A DNA stretch of 6,049 bases from Bacteroidales bacterium (GTDB taxonomy: Bacteria > Bacteroidota > Bacteroidia > Bacteroidales > UBA932). This document shows positions 1 to 6,049 of the stretch, one piece after another (position 1 is the stretch's first letter; each line of letters starts with the position of its first letter). The position numbers were made by a program, and so were the translations under genes. Location: assembly GCA_017471085.1 (NCBI GenBank), contig JAFUWW010000108.1, positions 1 to 6,049 of the forward strand, read 5' to 3'. A model generated the notes under the pieces. That model was not told the DNA's origin, made no database searches, and saw only the letters and a list, made by a program, of their open reading frames with translations.

Positions 1-2
1 AA

Positions 3-22
3 GCAACCGCCAGGGCGGTTGC
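3..22 (-). terminator. Candidate intrinsic terminator after the TPR gene
   Basis: GCAACCGCC (3-11) and GGCGGTTGC (14-22) are perfect inverted repeats, giving an 8-9 bp GC-rich stem with a 2-4 base loop. Read on the minus strand, the hairpin begins 29 bp after the TPR stop codon and is followed by T residues, of which only two (positions 2-1) are visible before the window ends. On the plus strand the hairpin is followed by CGTCG rather than T, so it fits a terminator of the minus-strand genes. The rest of the T tract cannot be confirmed here. Confidence 0.7.
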
Positions 23-51
23 CGTCGTTTTCAATATGCGGGATGTATCCA

Positions 52-1380
52 CTATCTGCCGCTCACACGCACGGTGGTGGAGGCGGACATGCCGCCGCAG
101 GAGACCGTGTAACTCTGACCTGCGCTCAGGTCATACATGAAGATTTCGCTGGCTTCCGGATAGTAGCGGCTCACGTTGGAGATGGAAGCGGAGGCTTCAT
201 CGGCCACGGAAGGATCGACGCTGCGGGCCTTCTGGTAGCAGTCGGTAGCGGCCCAGTAACGGGCATACTTGTTGACATCACCGTCGCAGCTTACGGAAGC
301 CCAGAGGTTGCCGAGGATGATATAGGTCTTTCCGGCATAACCGTAGTCCATTTCGATGGCCTTGCGGGCAGCCTCGTAAGCCTTGGAACGCATGCCGTTC
401 TTGTAGGCGAACAGAGCCAGTTCGTAATAGTACTGGGCATCGGTGGCGGCGTCGGACTCCTCGGAGGCGATGGCCTCTTCCAGGTACTTGCCGGCATCGG
501 CCACATTGCCGCGGGCGGAGTTCAGGCGGAACAGGGCGTAGGCGCTGCGGTAAGAAGGATCCAGCTTATACATGGAGGTAACAGCCTTCAGGTAGAGGTC
601 GTTGGAGGCACAGTCCTCGGCGGTGTTCATGAGTTTCACGATATTGGAAACCAGGGCGAGATTCTCTGGATCGGCCTCGTAGCGGGGACCGAAGATGTTG
701 ATCAGGTTCTCGCAGGAAGCCACCTTGCTGTCGGCGAACAGGGACTCGATGGTGGCCTTGGTCTTCACATTCTCCTCCACTTCCGCGTCGGACTTGGCGG
801 GGGCGTTCTCCACATACTCGGAGACGGTGTCGTACATGGCAATCACCTCGTCGGCGGAGAGCTGGTTCTCACGGTACATGGCGATGGCGGCCTGGAGCAC
901 GTTCACCAGAAGACCTCCCTTGGTCTCGGCACCCAGCTCATTCACGATTTCCGACAGGTTCTTGTACAGATAGGCCGGATCTTCGCTCCTGTAGTTGATC
1001 ATATACTGTCCCTTGTTGTTCAGGATGGTCTTGCGGTTCTTGGGATAGGCGGCCATTCTCTGGTCCTGGAGGGTCAGGATGGTATCCACGATAGCAGACT
1101 TATGGGTGGCGTCCTTGGTCATGTTGTACAGACGGGTCATAAGGGTGGTTCCGTGTACGAACATGTTCTGGGAAGCCGTTGCAGGGCAGAGGGCATAGGC
1201 CTTTCTCCAGTTGGGAAGGGCGGAGTCGTAATTCTTCTGCTTGTAGTACTCCTGATAATAGTTGAGGTACAGGATGCAATTGGCGCTGTCTGCACCGTAC
1301 TTACCCTGTGCAGAAGCGGGCTGTGCCATGGAAAGAAGGGCAGCCGATGCAACGAAGAAGGAAAGGATTAATTTTTTCAT
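52..1380 (-). CDS. Secreted TPR-repeat protein, probably periplasmic, function unknown
   Basis: A 442-aa exported protein with an all-helical TPR-like body. The ATG at 1380 is chosen over the in-frame TTG at 1422 because it begins directly with a signal peptide (MKKLILSFFVASAALLSMAQ), with cleavage expected after PASA at residue 24. There is no lipobox Cys, so it is likely soluble in the periplasm. A TPR-like pair lies at about 35-70 (YYQEYYKQKNYDSALPNWRK), followed by helices with less clear repeats. Better TPR units lie at about 262-305, 315-345 (YELALFAYKNGMRSKAYEAA) and 350-390 (GNLWASVSC, then YWAATDCYQKARSVDP). The last 30 residues form a short non-TPR, probably beta-structured tail (SYTVSCGGMSASTTVRVSG). 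The mature protein has seven Cys (35, 65, 223, 257, 365, 381, 428), so disulfides are possible. It lies 64 bp after the barrel gene and 29 bp before a terminator-like hairpin, so it is probably the last gene of the unit. TPR arrays bind proteins or peptides; a scaffold or assembly role with the neighbouring barrel is inference only. Confidence 0.85.
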   Translation of the reverse strand: MKKLILSFFVASAALLSMAQPASAQGKYGADSANCILYLNYYQEYYKQKNYDSALPNWRKAYALCPATASQNMFVHGTTLMTRLYNMTKDATHKSAIVDTILTLQDQRMAAYPKNRKTILNNKGQYMINYRSEDPAYLYKNLSEIVNELGAETKGGLLVNVLQAAIAMYRENQLSADEVIAMYDTVSEYVENAPAKSDAEVEENVKTKATIESLFADSKVASCENLINIFGPRYEADPENLALVSNIVKLMNTAEDCASNDLYLKAVTSMYKLDPSYRSAYALFRLNSARGNVADAGKYLEEAIASEESDAATDAQYYYELALFAYKNGMRSKAYEAARKAIEMDYGYAGKTYIILGNLWASVSCDGDVNKYARYWAATDCYQKARSVDPSVADEASASISNVSRYYPEASEIFMYDLSAGQSYTVSCGGMSASTTVRVSGR

Positions 1381-1444
1381 ATCGTTAGATTTTGTTTGTT
1401 TCCGTTTGTTGTGTTTTTGCAATCTTTACAACTATCGTGCTAAA
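1381..1444 (-). promoter_or_regulatory. Intergenic leader of the TPR gene, A-rich, no clear promoter
   Basis: The 64 bp between the barrel-gene stop and the TPR-gene ATG are rich in A and poor in G on the coding strand. They contain ACAAAC-type repeats (AACAAACGGAAACAAACAAA at 1410-1391) just before the start codon, and no Shine-Dalgarno-like sequence. A-rich, unstructured leaders are known to favour translation initiation in Bacteroidota, whose ribosomes largely ignore Shine-Dalgarno pairing. I see no TAnnTTTG element, so the TPR gene is probably read from upstream. The role as a translation enhancer is inference. Confidence 0.4.
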
Positions 1445-2737
1445 TTAATCGTACATAGGTTTCTGGAACCAGATGTCGAAGAGATTGAACCCTACGTTTA
1501 CTCCGATGAAACGCTCTTTGATCTGATCTGCCGCCAGGCCCCGCTGTCCCAGTTCCAGACCGATGGAAATACCGTTGTAGTAACGGAATACGGGAACTGT
1601 CATGCCCAGCGTGATGCCTACTGAATTGACGTGTTTTCCGTCTACCAGATAATAGGACTGGTCGAAAAAGGCACCCATCCTATAGGTACAGCGTCTCAGG
1701 AAATAGCGGATGTCGTTCCTGTTCGGCGTCCATTCCATGCCGGCGCGGAAAGACTGCGCGGCGGATGAGGAGAACACCCTGGTGCCCACATTGGAAAAAC
1801 CGGGAGCGTTGTCCAGATTGGAGTTGTTCCAGTTGGACATCGTATAGTCCGCCTCCACCAGGAAGTTGTCCGACTTCCTGTAAGACACGCCCACCGACAA
1901 TTCATCCCCGAAACGGAGGTTTTCATCGGTCAGGGCCGATTCTTTCCTGGTGCGGTAATAGGAACCCTCTTCCAAATAGGAGATATGATATCCGTTCATC
2001 ACGGAGGAGAATCTGTAAGTGGCGCCGACGGTGAGGAAACTGGTGGAGGACAGGGGCTGTTCGTACTGAAGGCCCAGCTTGGCACTGAAGCCGTTCACCT
2101 GCAGGGAGTCGCCCGAATGGTAGGACCTGTAGGTTTCGTCGGAATAGGTCTGCGATGCGGACTTGTTGATGTTTCCGAACAGATAACTGCCCTGGACGCC
2201 CAGCGACAGGCGGTTCCAGAGGGTGATGCCCGCTCCTGCGAAAACCTGGTAGATGCCGCCGTTTCCGGCCGATACGAACGTACTGTTTCCCGTATAAATA
2301 TCCGTGGAGGATGAAGAAATGCGGTATCCTACGTCTGTCAGCGGCGTTACGCCCACCATCATAGCGGTATGGTTCCACATGGGGAAGGAAATCACGAAAT
2401 CCTCAATATTCACCGTCGTGTTGATGGCTTTCTTGCTGCCGTCCGAGAATAAGGTGAAACGGGGAGTGACGCCGAAATCCGTCATGAAAGAGAGCGTATC
2501 GCGTGCCGTGACGGAGGCCGGATTGAGCAGGTTGATGAAACGGTGGTTGCGCGCTGCCACTCCGACGCCGCCCATGCCCCGGTTCCAGGAAGTTCCTCCC
2601 GGGTGAAGCTGGCCTACCCCGTATACGGAATAGGGGGAATAACCGCTGTACGTTCCGTCTGTCTGGGCAGAAGCCGCAAACGGAAGCAGCAGGGGAAGAA
2701 GCAGCGCCAATAACCTATTTTTCCATCTTCTGAACAT
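1445..2737 (-). CDS. Predicted outer-membrane beta-barrel protein (FadL/PorV-like), function unknown
   Basis: A 430-aa secreted protein, probably an outer-membrane barrel. Residues 1-24 form a clear signal peptide: basic FRRWKNR, a Leu-rich core (LLALLLPLLLPF), and cleavage expected after AASA before Gln25. The mature N terminus has the pattern YSPYSVYGVG, then RGMGGVGVAARNHRFINLLN (53-72) followed by PAS. This glycine-rich stretch before Asn-Pro-Ala-Ser resembles FadL/OmpP1- and PorV-type Bacteroidota barrels. The rest alternates aromatic/hydrophobic and polar residues in strand-like segments joined by Ser/Asn/Gly-rich turns, for example LSLGVQGSYLFGN, FLTVGATYRFSS and LSVGVSYRKSDNFLVEADY. 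It ends with a likely last strand (FIGVNVGFNLFDIWFQ) and a short KPMYD tail. No lipobox, TonB box or SusC/SusD feature is seen. The start ATG lies 23 bp inside the 3' end of coaX in another frame, suggesting translational coupling. The family link rests on pattern recognition; substrate and role are unknown. A PorV/PorQ-like secretion role or a hydrophobic-compound transporter are alternatives. Confidence 0.8.
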   Translation of the reverse strand: MFRRWKNRLLALLLPLLLPFAASAQTDGTYSGYSPYSVYGVGQLHPGGTSWNRGMGGVGVAARNHRFINLLNPASVTARDTLSFMTDFGVTPRFTLFSDGSKKAINTTVNIEDFVISFPMWNHTAMMVGVTPLTDVGYRISSSSTDIYTGNSTFVSAGNGGIYQVFAGAGITLWNRLSLGVQGSYLFGNINKSASQTYSDETYRSYHSGDSLQVNGFSAKLGLQYEQPLSSTSFLTVGATYRFSSVMNGYHISYLEEGSYYRTRKESALTDENLRFGDELSVGVSYRKSDNFLVEADYTMSNWNNSNLDNAPGFSNVGTRVFSSSAAQSFRAGMEWTPNRNDIRYFLRRCTYRMGAFFDQSYYLVDGKHVNSVGITLGMTVPVFRYYNGISIGLELGQRGLAADQIKERFIGVNVGFNLFDIWFQKPMYD

Positions 2738-3443
2738 ACTCGTCCGCTATTATCGCCAACCCCATCAAAACGAGGTTACAAATTACAAATATGGAACTTT
2801 TCATCCGTTTTGCAAAATAATTCGCATCACCGCCGGTGAATACCACTATATTTTGCGGGTAAAGTCCCAGGTACCCCTCAATTTCAAATATAATGCCCGA
2901 AACCACTCCGCTTTCCAGCGATTCTGTTTCTGTAAGGCCGATCACATCGGGATTTTCAGGTATTTCCACCAGCGGAAGGACCCGCGAATACCGGTTGAGC
3001 GCCTTGAAACGGGTCCGGCATCCCAGGGAGATGTTTCCCCCCTTGTACATGCCTTCTTCCGAAGTGAAATCGATGGTGAGCGTGGTGCCGAAGTCAACGA
3101 GCGTACAGCCGCGGCCACGGAAAAGATACCGGCAAGCCAGTACGGAAGCGGCTCTGTCGTAGGACAGATAGGAAGGAAGTCCCTTGCTGATCAGCAAATC
3201 TTTGTGGCGGCTGTCCAGGACGACCAGTCTGCCGCACTCTGCGCCAAGGCGTTCCATGTCCTGGTCTGCAAGGGGAAAGACGGAAGACACCACCATGACG
3301 GCCGGTTTTTCACGGGACGTGAGCGACAGGATGAAATCCGTCACTTTCTCTCCCTGATAACGGAAAGTCTTTCCCAGGGTCATCCTGTCCGACCAGGCTG
3401 CCTTGAGGGCCGTATTTCCTATTTCTACAAGCAGATTGGACAT
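2715..3443 (-). CDS. coaX: Type III pantothenate kinase (CoaX)
   Basis: A 242-aa cytoplasmic kinase of the ASKHA fold. The family phosphorylates pantothenate with ATP, the first step of coenzyme A synthesis, and is not feedback-inhibited by CoA. The ATG at 3443 is chosen because it puts the phosphate-binding motif (EIGNT, 7-11) at the usual place; an in-frame TTG at 3452 would add only three residues. Other motifs: Asp-Arg at 96-97 (this Asp is the proposed general base in the family), DFGTT at 117-121, GGNISLG at 135-141, and TGGD at 203-206 near the C terminus. Length is normal. Two substitutions stand out: the first motif has Glu7 where DxGN(T/S) is usual, and GGxIxPG reads GGNISLG, with Leu140 for Pro. 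The other core residues are kept, so I expect an active enzyme, though this is unproven. The gene follows mfd by 18 bp and its TAG stop lies inside the next gene (23-bp overlap). A candidate promoter sits just before the start codon. Confidence 0.93.
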   Translation of the reverse strand: MSNLLVEIGNTALKAAWSDRMTLGKTFRYQGEKVTDFILSLTSREKPAVMVVSSVFPLADQDMERLGAECGRLVVLDSRHKDLLISKGLPSYLSYDRAASVLACRYLFRGRGCTLVDFGTTLTIDFTSEEGMYKGGNISLGCRTRFKALNRYSRVLPLVEIPENPDVIGLTETESLESGVVSGIIFEIEGYLGLYPQNIVVFTGGDANYFAKRMKSSIFVICNLVLMGLAIIADEYVQKMEK

Positions 3444-3449
3444 AGCCTG

Positions 3450-3480
3450 CAAAGATACTCATTATTGGAGTTTTTTCAAA
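3450..3480 (-). promoter_or_regulatory. Candidate Bacteroidales-type promoter for coaX
   Basis: On the minus strand a TTTG (-33 element, 3480-3477) is followed after exactly 19 bp by TATCTTTG (3457-3450), a full match to the Bacteroidales -7 consensus TAnnTTTG. The known spacing is about 19-21 bp. The upstream element and most of the spacer lie in the last codons of mfd. Transcription would start within a few bases of the coaX ATG at 3443, giving almost no leader. It is the only TAnnTTTG with a correctly spaced -33 element that I noticed on this strand. It may add coaX transcription independent of mfd, but a chance match is possible. Confidence 0.5.
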
Positions 3481-6049
3481 ATAACGAGCGCTTGTTCCAT
3501 GGAATTCACGCCTCTGGATACGGTCCTCAGCTTGCCGCCGTCCTGATTGAATTTGTACAGTGCAGGATTCTCGTCCACTCTTTTCAGGATTCCTTCGAAC
3601 CGGGAACTGCGGTAATAGGTCGACATGGGATTGGAGATGAAGAACATGATCTGCATGCCGTTCTTCACGATGATCTTCTCGAAACCGGAGGTCATGCCCA
3701 GGTTCCGGATCTTAACCACGTACAGCAGATTCTGCACTTCGACGGGAAGCGGACCGAACCGGTCTTCCATCTGTTTGCCCAGTCTGTCGATTTCCCGCTC
3801 GTCGGACAGGGCATCCAACTGCTTGTATATACGGATCTTTTCGGCCGTTATGTCGATATAATCGTCCGGAATGAAGGCGGGCTGGTCGGTTTCTATGGTG
3901 CAGTCTTCCACGAACTTCTCCTGGGAACGGCGGGGATTGATGCCTGTTTCCATACCCAGTTCCTCCATGGCTTCCGAAAGGATTTTCTGATAGGTTTCGT
4001 ATCCCATGTCGGTGATGAAACCGCTCTGCTCCGCACCCAGCAGGTTGCCGGCGCCGCGAATGTCCAGATCCTGCATGGCAATGTTGAATCCGCTGCCCAG
4101 GTCGGAGAATTCTTCGATGGCCCGGAGCCTTCTGCGGGCATCGTCCGTTATGCCGGCAAGCGGCGGAACAATCAGATAGCAGAAGGCTTTTTTGTTGGAA
4201 CGGCCCACGCGGCCGCGCAGCTGGTGCAGGTCGCTCAGGCCGATATTCTGCGCCTGGTTCACCAGAATGGTGTTGGCGTTGGGAATATCCAGTCCGTTTT
4301 CTATGATGGTAGTGCACAGGAGCAGGTCGTAATCGCCCCGCATGAAGGCCAGCATCCTGTCTTCCAGGTCTTTGGCTTCCATCTGTCCGTGGGCGACGCA
4401 GATTTTCATATCCGGTACCAGCCGGTGCAGAATGTCGTTGATGGCAGGCAGTTCCTCCACTTTGTTGTGCAGGAAGAAGATCTGCCCGCCCCGGTTGAGT
4501 TCGTAGTTGATGATGCTCTTGATTTCCTCTTCGTTAAAAAGGATAATCTCCGTCTGGATGGGAATGCGGTTGGTAGGAGGCGTGTTGATAACCGAAAGGT
4601 CCCTGGCCCCCAGCAGCGAGAATTGCAGCGTCCGGGGGATAGGCGTGGCCGTGAGCGTGAGCGTATCCACGGAATTTTTCAGCTGGCGGAGTTTCTCCTT
4701 GGCCGATACGCCGAATTTTTGCTCCTCGTCGATGATCAGCAGCCCCAGGTCCTTGAATTCGAATCCGGCTCCCAGAATTTTATGGGTGCCGATGAGAACA
4801 TCGATGCTGCCATCTTTCAGCCGTTTTTTGATATCCGTTATTTGTTTGGCGGTCCGTAAGCGGCTCACATACTCTACATTGCAGGGAAGATTCTGCAGGC
4901 GGGACCTGAAGGTTTCGTAATGCTGCAGGGAGAGGATGGTCGTGGGAACCAGCACGGCCACCTGCTTGGAGTCGCAAACGGCCTTGAAAGCAGCCCTGAT
5001 GGCTATTTCCGTTTTTCCGAATCCCACATCGCCGCAGATGAGGCGGTCCATGGGACAGTTGTCCTCCATGTCCTGCTTCACTGCCTTGTTGGCCTTTTCC
5101 TGGTCCGGCGTATCCTCGTACATGAAGGACGATTCCAGTTCTTCTTGCAGATAGGTATCGGCCGAGAAGGCAAAACCTTTGGAGGCTCTCCGGCGGGCAT
5201 AAAGCTGAATGAGGTCCTTGGCGATATCCTTCATGCGGGACTTGGCCGCCGTCTTCATGGCGCCCCATGTCTTGGAACCCAGTTTGCTGATCCGGGGCTG
5301 TTCCCCTTCCTTGGAACGGAAACGGGAAATTTTATGCAGGGAATGGACCGATACAAACACCACGTCTCCTCCGTTGTACATGAGTTTCACCACTTCATGC
5401 ACCCGCCCCTTGTCGTCCTTCATCTTGACAAGGCCGCCGAATACACCGATTCCATGGTCGATATGGACGATGTAATCGCCCAGATTGAAGGCGCTCAGTT
5501 CGTTCAGGGTGAGTTGTTCGGACTTTTCCACGGTACGGCGGATGCGGACCCTGTGGAAGCGGTCGAAGATTTCGTGGTCCGAGTAGCAGCAGATCCTGTC
5601 GTCCTGGTCGATGAAGCCTGCATGGATGTTCTTTCCTTTCACGAATTCCGGGATGGAGGCGTGCTCATCCTGCAGCATGATGGAACGGAGGCGCTCCAGC
5701 TGGCTTTCCTTCTCTCCATAGATATATACCTTGTAGCCCTCTTCCATCTTGCCGCGGATGTCCGAAATCAGCAGTTCGAAATTCTTGTTGAAGACAGGTT
5801 GCGGGCTGATATGGAAATTCACCGCGTCCGTATCGGCCTTTTGAAGCGGAATGTCCAGGTAGACGTGCCTGAAGGAAAGCAGTTCCCCGAAGAACGGCTT
5901 TTCCCGGTACATGTCCGACGAATCCAGCCATATCACCGCATCTTCCGGTATCAGGTTTACAATGCTCACTCCCTCGCTGCTGCCGGTGGAGGTCATGTCC
6001 GGATAAATATCGGCCTTTTCCACCTTTTCAACTGAAAGCTGGGTGTTGC
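3462..6049 (-). CDS. mfd: Transcription-repair coupling factor Mfd (5'-partial, cut by window edge)
   Basis: Mfd is a cytoplasmic ATP-dependent DNA translocase that pushes stalled RNA polymerase off lesions and recruits UvrA for nucleotide excision repair. The frame is open to the window edge, so the GTG at 6023 is internal (residues NTQLSVEK precede it). About 861 codons are visible; the family is usually about 1,100-1,150 aa, so roughly the first 250 residues, within the UvrB-like part, are missing. Numbering from that GTG: the rest of the UvrB-like module and a linker occupy about 1-170. The RNA polymerase-interacting, CarD-like domain is about 175-250 (HIDHGIGVFGG). Walker A GDVGFGKT is 331-338, the DEEQ box 432-435, TATPIPR 458-464 and helicase motif VI QLRGRVGRS 601-609. 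The post-helicase TRG-like element is near 651-670 (AGNLLGAEQSG), and the C-terminal TRCF/D7 domain runs from about 710 to the TAA stop. All translocase motifs look intact. coaX starts 18 bp downstream. Identification is essentially certain. Confidence 0.97.
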   Translation of the reverse strand, partial: NTQLSVEKVEKADIYPDMTSTGSSEGVSIVNLIPEDAVIWLDSSDMYREKPFFGELLSFRHVYLDIPLQKADTDAVNFHISPQPVFNKNFELLISDIRGKMEEGYKVYIYGEKESQLERLRSIMLQDEHASIPEFVKGKNIHAGFIDQDDRICCYSDHEIFDRFHRVRIRRTVEKSEQLTLNELSAFNLGDYIVHIDHGIGVFGGLVKMKDDKGRVHEVVKLMYNGGDVVFVSVHSLHKISRFRSKEGEQPRISKLGSKTWGAMKTAAKSRMKDIAKDLIQLYARRRASKGFAFSADTYLQEELESSFMYEDTPDQEKANKAVKQDMEDNCPMDRLICGDVGFGKTEIAIRAAFKAVCDSKQVAVLVPTTILSLQHYETFRSRLQNLPCNVEYVSRLRTAKQITDIKKRLKDGSIDVLIGTHKILGAGFEFKDLGLLIIDEEQKFGVSAKEKLRQLKNSVDTLTLTATPIPRTLQFSLLGARDLSVINTPPTNRIPIQTEIILFNEEEIKSIINYELNRGGQIFFLHNKVEELPAINDILHRLVPDMKICVAHGQMEAKDLEDRMLAFMRGDYDLLLCTTIIENGLDIPNANTILVNQAQNIGLSDLHQLRGRVGRSNKKAFCYLIVPPLAGITDDARRRLRAIEEFSDLGSGFNIAMQDLDIRGAGNLLGAEQSGFITDMGYETYQKILSEAMEELGMETGINPRRSQEKFVEDCTIETDQPAFIPDDYIDITAEKIRIYKQLDALSDEREIDRLGKQMEDRFGPLPVEVQNLLYVVKIRNLGMTSGFEKIIVKNGMQIMFFISNPMSTYYRSSRFEGILKRVDENPALYKFNQDGGKLRTVSRGVNSMEQALVILKKLQ

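Noticed and set aside
19..1371. A 450-codon open frame on the plus strand opposite the TPR gene
   Set aside because: It mirrors the coding strand of a protein with a clear signal peptide and TPR pattern. Its own translation is Gly/Val/His-rich low-complexity with no recognisable domain, as expected when the sense gene seldom uses codons that would put stops in the antisense frame.
2885..2892. TATATTTG on the minus strand inside coaX, matching the Bacteroidales -7 consensus
   Set aside because: There is no TTTG or TTG-like -33 element at 19-21 bp upstream, and it lies within coding sequence well before the next start, so it is probably chance.
4588..4759. DEEQ instead of the E. coli DEEH box in Mfd
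   Set aside because: Gln at this place is, from general knowledge, usual for Bacteroidota Mfd and related RecG-type helicases, so it is a lineage feature and not a defect.
2853..4859. A 668-codon open frame on the plus strand running opposite coaX and mfd
   Set aside because: It crosses two unrelated, firmly identified minus-strand genes and shows no motif, plausible signal peptide or fold pattern. It is a compositional shadow despite its length.
6021..6023. GTG as a possible start of Mfd
   Set aside because: The frame stays open to the window edge, and a start here would remove most of the UvrB-like module normally present in Mfd. The gene is better read as cut by the window.
4920..6035. 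A 371-codon open frame on the plus strand opposite mfd
   Set aside because: It lies opposite the intact helicase and RNA polymerase-binding regions of Mfd and contains no recognisable domain, so it is an antisense artefact.
1..6049. Mobile elements, CRISPR arrays, phage genes, tRNA or rRNA genes
   Set aside because: I saw no transposase or integrase motif, no evenly spaced repeats, no terminal inverted repeats and no cloverleaf-like or rRNA sequence. The four genes fill nearly the whole window.

Overview
The window reads as a conserved chromosomal segment of a Bacteroidota genome, most likely Bacteroidales. The base composition looks moderately GC-rich by eye. The evidence is a Bacteroidota-type Mfd with a DEEQ helicase box, a type III pantothenate kinase followed by an outer-membrane barrel and a secreted TPR protein, no Shine-Dalgarno-like sites before the starts, and one good match to the Bacteroidales promoter (TTTG, 19 bp, TAnnTTTG). 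A Rikenellaceae or Alistipes-like source is possible, but I cannot settle the genus.

All four real genes lie on the minus strand, so transcription runs from the right end of the window to the left. From 6049 to 3462 is mfd, the transcription-repair coupling factor, cut at its 5' end by the window edge. After an 18-bp gap comes coaX (3443-2715), type III pantothenate kinase. Its last 23 bp overlap the start of a predicted outer-membrane beta-barrel gene (2737-1445). A 64-bp spacer with an A-rich leader separates that gene from a secreted TPR-repeat gene (1380-52). A GC-rich hairpin at 3-22, followed on the minus strand by T residues cut off at the edge, looks like the intrinsic terminator.

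The spacing suggests one transcription unit, or mfd reading through into a coaX/barrel/TPR unit that can also start from its own promoter inside the 3' end of mfd. mfd (DNA repair at stalled RNA polymerase) and coaX (first step of coenzyme A synthesis) are housekeeping genes. The last two encode envelope proteins of unknown function, one predicted in the outer membrane and one in the periplasm, and are the least understood part of the window.

I found no mobile element, CRISPR array, tRNA, rRNA or obvious horizontally acquired block, and no stretch over 300 bp without a gene. The window looks ordinary. The points most worth checking are the promoter placed almost on the coaX start codon, the substitutions in two CoaX motifs, and the uncharacterised barrel/TPR pair.
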